NCBI GenBank assembly: GCA_022866005.1
Contig: JALHTV010000253.1
Span: forward strand, 1-11,432
Direction of reading: 5' to 3'
DNA from: Phycisphaerae bacterium
GTDB lineage: Bacteria > Planctomycetota > Phycisphaerae > SM23-33
DNA length: 11,432 nt
Part shown: in pieces, positions 7,217 to 11,432 of the stretch
Layout: each line of letters opens with the position of its first letter
How positions within the stretch are numbered: position 1 is the first letter of the stretch
Position numbers and translations under genes: made by a program
Notes under the pieces: generated by a model
Seen by the model: the letters and a program-made list of their open reading frames with translations, nothing else
Told to the model about the DNA's origin: nothing
The model's database searches: none

Positions 7217-7260
7217 CCAGCTAAGGCTGGTGCATCGTTGCGCCCGCCGTGCGGTGCAAC
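7217..7260 (+). other. Two tandem hairpins in the response-regulator leader
   Basis: The first hairpin is CCAGC-TAAG-GCTGG (7217-7230), a perfect 5-bp stem. The second is GTTGCGCC (7237-7244) paired with GGTGCAAC (7253-7260), 8 bp with one wobble and an 8-nt loop. They end 10 nt before the AAGGAG ribosome site at 7271. They could affect translation or mRNA stability. They match no riboswitch class that I can recognise. Confidence 0.4.
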
Positions 7261-7283
7261 CAGACGTCACAAGGAGTACCCTC

Positions 7284-7667
7284 ATGGCCAAACGAGTGCT
7301 GGTCGTGGACGATGACCTGGATTTCCGGCAGGCCACGCGGATGGTCCTGTCCAGCGCCGGCTACGACGTCCTGGAAGCCGCCAGCCGCCGGGAGGCTGAG
7401 CAACAACTGGCGTCCCAGCAGGTGGACCTGATCCTCCTGGACGTCATGATGGAGACCGACACCGAGGGCTTCCACCTGGCCTACAAGATGCGTCAGGACG
7501 AGAAACTCAAACATATCCCCATCATCATTCTTACCTGTATCGAAGAGAAGACGGGCCAGACGCTTCAACCGGAGGAATCGGGCGATTTCCTTCCGGTGGA
7601 CGCCTTCCTGCGAAAGCCCCTGGACCCCAACGAACTGAAGGCCCAGGTGGCGAAGCTACTGAAGTAG
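7284..7667 (+). CDS. Stand-alone response-regulator receiver protein
   Basis: This 127-aa CheY-like receiver has no output domain. Conserved sites are D10/D11 for Mg2+ binding, the phospho-acceptor D53 in LILLDVMM, T84 in IILT, and K111 in LRKP. The stretch between T84 and K111 is 27 residues against about 22 in CheY, so the beta4-alpha4-beta5 region carries a few extra residues (EEKTGQTLQPEESGDFLPVD). Receivers of this slightly extended type are often seen beside hydrogenase gene clusters, which fits the divergent hydrogenase operon here; that association is from general knowledge. The ATG at 7284 is set by AAGGAG (7271-7276), 7 nt upstream; a longer frame from 7230 lies in the hairpin leader. 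No partner histidine kinase is visible. Confidence 0.93.
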   Translation: MAKRVLVVDDDLDFRQATRMVLSSAGYDVLEAASRREAEQQLASQQVDLILLDVMMETDTEGFHLAYKMRQDEKLKHIPIIILTCIEEKTGQTLQPEESGDFLPVDAFLRKPLDPNELKAQVAKLLK

Positions 7668-8154
7668 GCCTTGGGACCCTCGCGGCCGAGGTGAAACCCG
7701 ACGCTATCGAATCCGAGCCTTTGGGGGTGACGGCATGACTTGACAGGGGGACAAGGATAGGTCCAACGGTCACCAGACCCCCACCTGCGTTGCTGACACA
7801 ACTGACTAGGCTGGCCCCCAATAAGCCGCTGTGCACCGGGACGACGAGGCCTTCGTTATCGACATCCCCATGACCTTCCGCCACCGCTCCGGCCGTAAGG
7901 AAATTGCCCTCTCACCCTAGACAACAGCGGCGGTGCCGTTCCAGACCAAGCCGCCCAGCCGGCTTGGTGCAGCAGGGCCTTCTGCCGAGGGGAATGCCTT
8001 CATGGCGGAATCTGCGCCAATCGCCATAAGTCTTTGCCCCTGCGAAGCATGTGGCATGCGGAAATCTGCCGGGATTCCGGGAATGTGGCTTAGCATTTCT
8101 ACCTGTTCATGGCCTGATGTCCCCGCCATTACGGCGAACAGAAAGGAGCAGGCC
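7668..8154. other. 487-bp gap between hydrogenase block and element genes
   Basis: No intact gene is seen. Just after the receiver stop is a perfect 5-bp hairpin, CCTCG-CGGC-CGAGG (7678-7691), with no T-run. A recombinase-like relic sits at 7825-7920, and a small palindrome GCATG-TGG-CATGC near 8048-8060. A reading frame open from 7933 into the next gene lacks a start site of its own and is judged noncoding. The stretch probably marks the boundary between host genes and an integrated element. Confidence 0.55.
7825..7920 (+). pseudogene. Relic resembling the C-terminal part of a serine recombinase
   Basis: The frame reads AAVHRDDEAFVIDIP, then MTFRHRSGRKEIALSP, then TAG. The pattern 'I-D-I-P-hydrophobic-x-R-R-x-G-G-R-K-x-I' recalls a conserved segment in the C-terminal region of large serine recombinases from environmental bacteria, where it precedes an ALVKALARAHRW-type motif. 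In another frame just downstream (about 7960-7990) the DNA reads SRAFCRGECL, faintly like that next motif, suggesting a frameshifted remnant. The frame is closed by TAA (7822-7824) immediately upstream, so no intact gene exists. Recognition is from memory of motif shape only. Confidence 0.33.
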
Positions 8155-8397
8155 ATGCACATCGAAGAGAAGGTCGCCATGCGGATTCTTGCGGGAGCGA
8201 GGCGATGGCTGAACGCCAACGGCCTGGAGCGGCGCTACCTGACCGACGAGGAGCGCCAGCGCCGCGTGGCCGAATACACCCGACAGGTTACCAGCCATGG
8301 GTGCATCGTGGCATGGCTGCCACCGCCAGACCAGCGCGGCCTGAAGTGGCGGCGGATGCCGGTCAAGCTCCAGCAGTGGCGGGGGTTCGCATACTGA
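8155..8397 (+). CDS. Small basic protein of unknown function (80 aa)
   Basis: I do not recognise this protein. It is 80 aa, rich in Arg and Trp (W18, W53, W65, W74), with a likely helical N-terminal half (about 3-45) and a Pro/Arg/Trp-rich C-terminal half (WLPPPDQRGLKWRRMPVKLQQW). It has no membrane segment and one cysteine (C49). The ATG at 8155 has a good AAAGGAG site (8142-8148) 6 nt upstream; the same frame is open further upstream to 7933, but nothing supports an earlier start. It precedes the HARE-HTH gene by 48 nt, so the two are probably co-transcribed. Basic charge suggests nucleic-acid binding, but this is only a guess. Confidence 0.65.
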   Translation: MHIEEKVAMRILAGARRWLNANGLERRYLTDEERQRRVAEYTRQVTSHGCIVAWLPPPDQRGLKWRRMPVKLQQWRGFAY

Positions 8398-8400
8398 CAA

Positions 8401-8430
8401 CTAACCGCCCGGCGCGGTGCCGGGCCTAAC
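8401..8430 (+). repeat. Perfect hairpin flanked by CTAAC direct repeats
   Basis: GCCCGGC (8407-8413) and GCCGGGC (8419-8425) form a 7-bp GC stem with a 5-nt loop. CTAAC occurs directly on both sides (8401-8405 and 8426-8430). It sits between two co-directional genes and is followed by the AAGGAG of the next gene rather than a T-run. It could stabilise or process the transcript. Confidence 0.5.
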
Positions 8431-8433
8431 GTC

Positions 8434-8439
8434 AAGGAG
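8434..8439 (+). promoter_or_regulatory. Shine-Dalgarno site that selects the second ATG
   Basis: AAGGAG directly abuts an ATG at 8440, leaving no spacer, but lies 6 nt before the ATG at 8446. The second ATG is therefore the likely start of the HARE-HTH gene. Confidence 0.75.
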
Positions 8440-8445
8440 ATGCCT

Positions 8446-8751
8446 ATGTCGAAGGCGAAGAAGACCACTAAGAAGCAGCAAGCCACCCCCACAGCACCCG
8501 AGAAGATGAGCGGCCTGGACGCCGCGGCCGAAGTCCTGGCCGAGGCTGGCGAGCCGCTGAGCACGGCCGAGACGGTCAAGCGGATGCTTGAGAAAGGCCT
8601 CTGGAAGACCTCCGGCAAGACCCCGGCCGCGACCATCTACGCCGCCATCATCCGCGAGATCGAGGTCAAGGGTAAGGACTCCCGCTTCCGCAAGGTAGGC
8701 CGCGGTAAGTTCGCCCATACGGGCGTCCGCACGGACGAGTTGGCCAGATAG
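8446..8751 (+). CDS. HARE-HTH (HB1/ASXL-type winged helix) protein
   Basis: This 101-aa protein has a Lys/Thr/Gln-rich disordered head (1-20) and one winged-helix domain at about 22-90: SGLDAAAEVLAEAGEPLST, then AETVKRMLEKGLWKT, then TPAATIYAAI, then SRFRKVGRGKFA. This is the HARE-HTH pattern (bacterial RNA polymerase delta, restriction enzymes, eukaryotic HB1 and ASXL), for which a role in recognising DNA, possibly modified DNA, has been proposed. Here it stands alone rather than fused to a nuclease. Start chosen at 8446, not 8440, from ribosome-site spacing. It is followed by a good terminator. Small stand-alone copies are common in Planctomycetota. A role in element regulation or chromatin-like packaging is inferred. 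Confidence 0.85.
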   Translation: MSKAKKTTKKQQATPTAPEKMSGLDAAAEVLAEAGEPLSTAETVKRMLEKGLWKTSGKTPAATIYAAIIREIEVKGKDSRFRKVGRGKFAHTGVRTDELAR

Positions 8752-8774
8752 GACCTCCGCATCACCCACCCATG

Positions 8775-8807
8775 CCCCGGCCATCTCGCGGCCGGGGTTC
8801 TCTCTCT
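8775..8807 (+). terminator. Rho-independent terminator after the HARE-HTH gene
   Basis: CCCCGGCC (8775-8782) pairs perfectly with GGCCGGGG (8790-8797) around a 7-nt loop, followed by the pyrimidine tail TTCTCTCTCT. It lies 23 nt past the stop at 8751. The tail is mixed T/C rather than pure T, so efficiency may be moderate. Confidence 0.7.
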
Positions 8808-8926
8808 GGGCAGAGGCAAGAACCCGGCAGCCTGAGGCTCGAAATGCCCGCAAAGACCGTCTAGAATCCTCCCGGTACCAGGACTATCTCGTAGGCGATG
8901 TCGCAACGCATTCAGGGAAAGTACTC

Positions 8927-9655
8927 ATGGCAGCCGTACAAGACCAACTGAACGCCCTGCGGGAACTGGCATGGCTTTATTCGCAAGCTAAGCTCTGGGG
9001 CGCTCCCAGGCGGTTTAGATATGCTGGGGCAAACGTGAAGCGTGGCAGGAAGGAACGTCAGCAGCTCCAGCGCGAGATGGTACATGCTCACATCGATACC
9101 TCCCAGCGCATCCGCGACGCGCAAAAGAGACTCCTAGCCACAGGCTACTCAGTTCCCGATTCTTGGCTGACGGTGCGGGCAGTCGGGCAGGTTTCCAGCC
9201 AGTACACCGTCGCGAGGAAAGGGAAATCAGAGACAGCCGTACTGATAGACAGCGGCGCGGACCTCCAGGCTCTGGATGCCGTATGTCGTGAGATGCATGC
9301 GGCGACGCTGCGACTGGAGGCCCAGGTCGAGGCAGCGACTGGTGCGAATGTGGCTTCCGTTTCGGCGGCTCAGACGCCGGTCGAAGAACACGACACGCCA
9401 TTGACGCTGATCGAGTTCATCAAGATGTTCTGCGTGTCGGGGGATAGACTTCCAGAGGCCCGCTTGGACAGCCTTACGAAGTCCCTCCAGAACGCCGCCC
9501 GTCGCAAGGAAACCGAAGTCACACTGCCCAAACACGTCGGCGATTGGAGGCCCGGCCAGAAGAAGTACTACTTTCCCAGCCAGCTTCAGTCCGTCTGGCC
9601 CCGCGTCACGAAGCGCCTTCCCTACCTTCCTCCCTTGAAGCCCACCCAGACGTGA
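8927..9655 (+). CDS. Hypothetical protein (242 aa), element-associated
   Basis: I cannot name this protein. It has a basic helical N-terminal part (about 1-75, with a charged run RGRKERQQLQREM at 39-51), a middle section with WLTVRAVGQVSSQYTV (80-95) and LDAVCREMHAATLRLEAQ (116-133) that may form a coiled coil, and a C-terminal section (about 160-235) with alternating helices ending in GDWRPGQKKYYFPSQL and LPYLPPLKP. The last part, with 'GxWRxGxxKYY.PS.L' shape, resembles a small winged-helix-like tail seen in planctomycete element proteins, by loose memory only. The ATG at 8927 has AGGGAA 7 nt upstream. It follows the terminator and so probably starts its own transcript. No signal peptide or membrane segment. 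Confidence 0.7.
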   Translation: MAAVQDQLNALRELAWLYSQAKLWGAPRRFRYAGANVKRGRKERQQLQREMVHAHIDTSQRIRDAQKRLLATGYSVPDSWLTVRAVGQVSSQYTVARKGKSETAVLIDSGADLQALDAVCREMHAATLRLEAQVEAATGANVASVSAAQTPVEEHDTPLTLIEFIKMFCVSGDRLPEARLDSLTKSLQNAARRKETEVTLPKHVGDWRPGQKKYYFPSQLQSVWPRVTKRLPYLPPLKPTQT

Positions 9656-9667
9656 TCGACGGGTGGG
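9641..9667 (+). terminator. Hairpin spanning the stop codon of the 242-aa gene
   Basis: CCCACCC (9641-9647) pairs with GGGTGGG (9661-9667) around a 13-nt loop that contains the TGA stop. A second short stem (GGCC-ATC-GGCC, about 9670-9680) and CTTT follow. It lacks a real T-run, so termination is uncertain; it may protect the 3' end. Confidence 0.35.
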
Positions 9668-9687
9668 CTGGCCATCGGCCCTTTGCG

Positions 9688-9734
9688 CAAGCACGTGAAC
9701 TGCGGCTAAAAGCGCGTTAAGCGATTCAAGCACG
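9688..9734. repeat. Direct repeat CAAGCACG upstream of the excisionase-like gene
   Basis: CAAGCACG occurs at 9688-9695 and again at 9727-9734, start to start 39 bp, in the 124-bp gap before the HTH gene at 9780. Such repeats can be sites for an excisionase or repressor, but eight bases may recur by chance. Confidence 0.3.
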
Positions 9735-9779
9735 CAAGCTCTCTTCGGGGACCTCATTTCATCCTCTAGATTGGATTGT

Positions 9780-10007
9780 ATGAGCGATGAACGGTCCTCA
9801 CTGCACTTCGTGACTGCCACAGAGATGGCCGCTCGGCTGGGCGTCAGAGCATCGGCCGTACGGCGGTGGGCCCGCCGCGGCGACATTCCCAGGCTGGTGC
9901 TGCCCAGCGGACGGTTTGTCTTTGACCCTCAGGCTGTCATCGCTGCGTTACAGGACCGCCAAGAGGTAGCACGAACACAGGCAATCACGAGTACTGCACT
10001 GGACTGA
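9780..10007 (+). CDS. Excisionase/MerR-like helix-turn-helix protein
   Basis: This 75-aa DNA-binding protein has the HTH_17 (excisionase family) layout: VTATEMAARLGVRASAVRRW (11-30), ARRGDIPRLVL (31-41) and wing PSGRFVFDPQAVIAAL (42-57). Members act as recombination directionality factors (Xis) or as small regulators in phages and integrative elements. The ATG at 9780 has no clear Shine-Dalgarno; a TTG at 9771 in the same frame would add three residues. The stop is 8 nt before the primase start, so the two are probably co-transcribed. Whether it is a true Xis or a copy-number or early-gene regulator cannot be told without the integrase. Confidence 0.85.
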   Translation: MSDERSSLHFVTATEMAARLGVRASAVRRWARRGDIPRLVLPSGRFVFDPQAVIAALQDRQEVARTQAITSTALD

Positions 10008-10015
10008 CGATTCCG

Positions 10016-11432
10016 ATGACTACGTTGCCCGACATCGCTGACCTTGCCTCCGCAGCACACTCGCACCATGGCGCTGGCCTGTGCGTCCTGCCGGCCTTGT
10101 TGGGCGAAAAGCGGCCGTCGCTGTCAGCGTGGAAGGCATACCAGACGTGCCCGCCATCGACGACGCAGATGGAGCAGTGGTTCAGCTCGCCGTCGGTCGA
10201 GGCAATGTGCCTCCTCACTGGTGCTGTCTCGGGGAACCTGGAACTGCTGGACTTCGACTGCCAGGCGGAGGTGTTTGAGTCCTGGCGGGAGCTGGTGGAG
10301 GCCGAATCGCCCGGGTTACTCGCCCGTCTGGTGATCGAGCGTTCCCAATCCGGCGGCAAGCACGTCGTGTACCACTACGAAGGCGCGGTTCCGGGCAGCA
10401 TGAAGCTGGCGGAGAAGGTGTGCGTGGCTCCCGACCCGGACTCTGCGATGTACCAGGGCAAGAAGTACGTCGTTCGTCGCGTGGGAGAGTGCTGCGAGTT
10501 CTACCCTGTGCTCGTGGAGACCCGCGGGGAAGGCAGTCTGTTCTTGTGTGCCCCGTCGTGCGGCTACGTGCTGGAACAGGGGAGCTTTGAGCGGTTGCCG
10601 GTCATCACGGAGGCGGAACGGGAAGTCCTGATCCGGTGCGCCCGGTCGTTCAATGAGCGTGTGGAGATGGCCCCGCCCCCGAAGCTACCGGCCACGCCAG
10701 GTGATCGTCCTGGCGATGACTTCAACGAGCGTGGGGACGTTCGGGGTGTCCTGCGTCGCCACGGTTGGACGCTCGTACGTCGAGGCGACAACGAATGCTG
10801 GCGGCGCCCTGGCAAAGATCACGGCTGGAGCGCGACATACAATGGCCACGTCCTCTACTGCTTCACCAGCAGCGCCCCGCCCTTTGAGCCGAATCGAGGC
10901 TACTCCAAGTTCCAGGTCTATGCGCTGCTAGAACATGGCGGGGACTACTCAATGGCGGCCTCGGTGCTGCGGGCGCAAGGATACGGCGATCCGCCGTCGA
11001 CGCCATCGCAGCAGGCCGAGGCGCAGGTCACATATCCTGATCCCCTGCCCCTGGACGACCCCAGGCCGCCGGCGATGCCGTCGGGGCTTCTGGCCGGTTG
11101 GCTGGGACAGATGGCTGAGCAGATCGCCGAGGCGACAGAGACGCCCCTGGAGCTGCCAGCGTCGCTGTGCCTGTCGGTCGTCGCGACAGCCGCCCAAGGC
11201 CGCTTCAGCATTCGTCCAGAACCGGGGTACTTTGAGCCTCTCAACATCTGGACCGCCCCGGCCATGAAGTCCGGCCAGCGGAAGACGGCGGTTCACAAGT
11301 TGGCGACCGCGCCGCTGTTGGATTGGGAGCGCCAGCAGTGTAAGGCCATGGCAGCCGCGATCAAGGAGGCCGAGTCGCAGGCTAAGACGATCATCGCCAG
11401 GATCAGCAAACTCAGGGCCAAGTGCGCCAGCG
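10016..11432 (+). CDS. Bifunctional DNA primase/polymerase with DUF3987 region, 3' end beyond window
   Basis: 472 residues read without a stop to the right edge. The N-terminal prim-pol domain (about 10-190) shows the catalytic DFD (79-81) in LELLDFDC, the SGGKH motif (112-116) and a VETRGEGSLFLCAPSCGY stretch (167-184). A linker carries PGDDFNERGD (232-241), HGWTLVRRG and WRRPGKDHGWSAT, then YSKFQVYALLEHGGD (296-310), typical of primases in planctomycete and phage elements. From about 355 a DUF3987/YfjI-like region begins, with a degenerate P-loop-like SGQRKTAV (419-426). Such proteins prime and help unwind element DNA. The ATG at 10016 is 8 nt after the HTH gene; no strong ribosome site is seen, so coupling is likely. 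A coiled-coil (about 436-470) precedes the edge. Confidence 0.9.
   Translation, partial: MTTLPDIADLASAAHSHHGAGLCVLPALLGEKRPSLSAWKAYQTCPPSTTQMEQWFSSPSVEAMCLLTGAVSGNLELLDFDCQAEVFESWRELVEAESPGLLARLVIERSQSGGKHVVYHYEGAVPGSMKLAEKVCVAPDPDSAMYQGKKYVVRRVGECCEFYPVLVETRGEGSLFLCAPSCGYVLEQGSFERLPVITEAEREVLIRCARSFNERVEMAPPPKLPATPGDRPGDDFNERGDVRGVLRRHGWTLVRRGDNECWRRPGKDHGWSATYNGHVLYCFTSSAPPFEPNRGYSKFQVYALLEHGGDYSMAASVLRAQGYGDPPSTPSQQAEAQVTYPDPLPLDDPRPPAMPSGLLAGWLGQMAEQIAEATETPLELPASLCLSVVATAAQGRFSIRPEPGYFEPLNIWTAPAMKSGQRKTAVHKLATAPLLDWERQQCKAMAAAIKEAESQAKTIIARISKLRAKCAS

Larger units (their letters stand above)
6908..7283. other. Divergent intergenic region between hydrogenase operon and response regulator
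   Basis: This 376-bp stretch separates two divergent genes. It is more AT-rich at 6950-7065 than the flanking coding DNA, as expected of promoter DNA. It holds the minus-strand promoter at 7037-7008, a terminator-like hairpin (7120-7170) and two hairpins in the leader of the plus-strand gene (7217-7260). Short open frames here (for example 6995-7186) lack homology and a ribosome site and are not called. I could not identify a convincing plus-strand promoter. Confidence 0.7.
7825..11432 (+). mobile_element. Probable left part of an integrated element (phage-like or plasmid-like)
   Basis: A recombinase-like relic, two orphan small or mid-sized proteins, a HARE-HTH protein, an excisionase-like HTH protein and a primase-polymerase/DUF3987 replication protein lie in one direction, without link to the hydrogenase operon. 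This is the usual content of satellite phages and integrative elements. Neither attachment site nor an intact integrase is visible, so both borders are approximate and the right end lies outside the window. Confidence 0.45.

Noticed and set aside
7229..7243. Sigma54 promoter (TGG...TTGC) before the receiver gene
   Set aside because: The GG-to-GC spacing is 9 rather than 10, and the boxes overlap the leader hairpin.
7197..7260. Cyclic-di-GMP (GEMM) riboswitch in the receiver leader
   Set aside because: The two-hairpin layout recalls it, but the GNRA tetraloop and the conserved GACGCAAAG-type core are absent.
7740..7768. Plus-strand promoter beginning with TTGACA at 7740
   Set aside because: No acceptable -10 box at 16-18 nt, and no intact gene directly follows.
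7933..8154. Upstream extension of the 80-aa gene to a 154-aa protein
   Set aside because: No ribosome site at 7933, unconvincing composition, and a strong AAAGGAG directly before the ATG at 8155.
1..11432. CRISPR array, tRNA, rRNA or insertion sequence ends
   Set aside because: No regular spaced repeats, no cloverleaf or rRNA segment, and no transposase or matching terminal inverted repeats were seen on either strand.

Overview
The window is GC-rich bacterial DNA in two unrelated blocks. The organism is probably an anaerobe or facultative anaerobe with a hydrogen or low-potential electron metabolism. A primase/DUF3987 replication protein and a recombinase-like tail of types common in Planctomycetota hint at that phylum or a relative. 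This placement is an inference from gene style, not a marker-gene result.

Block 1 (1-6907, all minus strand, transcribed right to left) is one tight eight-gene operon. In transcription order it encodes: a 4Fe-4S beta subunit of the sulfhydrogenase/anaerobic sulfite reductase A type; an FAD/NAD(P)-binding, 2Fe-2S gamma subunit; a short molybdopterin-oxidoreductase-like (NuoG-like) protein; a 16-cysteine polyferredoxin; a NuoH/EchB-type membrane subunit; a NuoB/EchC-type small subunit; a NuoC-like subunit; and a group 4 [NiFe]-hydrogenase large subunit (NuoD/EchE-like) that runs off the left edge. Three junctions overlap by 4, 10 and 4 nt, and most others are 4-13 nt apart. A good sigma70-type promoter (TTGACA-N18-TATTCT, minus strand, 7037-7008) precedes the operon. 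The likely product is a membrane-bound [NiFe] hydrogenase wired to NAD(P)H through a diaphorase module normally seen with soluble group 3b enzymes. Its large subunit appears to lack about 80 residues that are conserved in relatives.

Between the blocks is a 376-bp divergent region, then a stand-alone response-regulator receiver gene on the plus strand (7284-7667). Its leader contains several hairpins.

Block 2 (about 7.8 kb to the right edge, plus strand) looks like part of an integrated element. It holds a short relic resembling a serine-recombinase tail, an 80-aa orphan protein, a small HARE-HTH winged-helix protein, a terminator, a 242-aa orphan protein, an excisionase/MerR-like HTH protein, and a bifunctional primase-polymerase fused to a DUF3987 region that runs off the right edge. 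No tRNA, rRNA, CRISPR array or intact integrase is visible.
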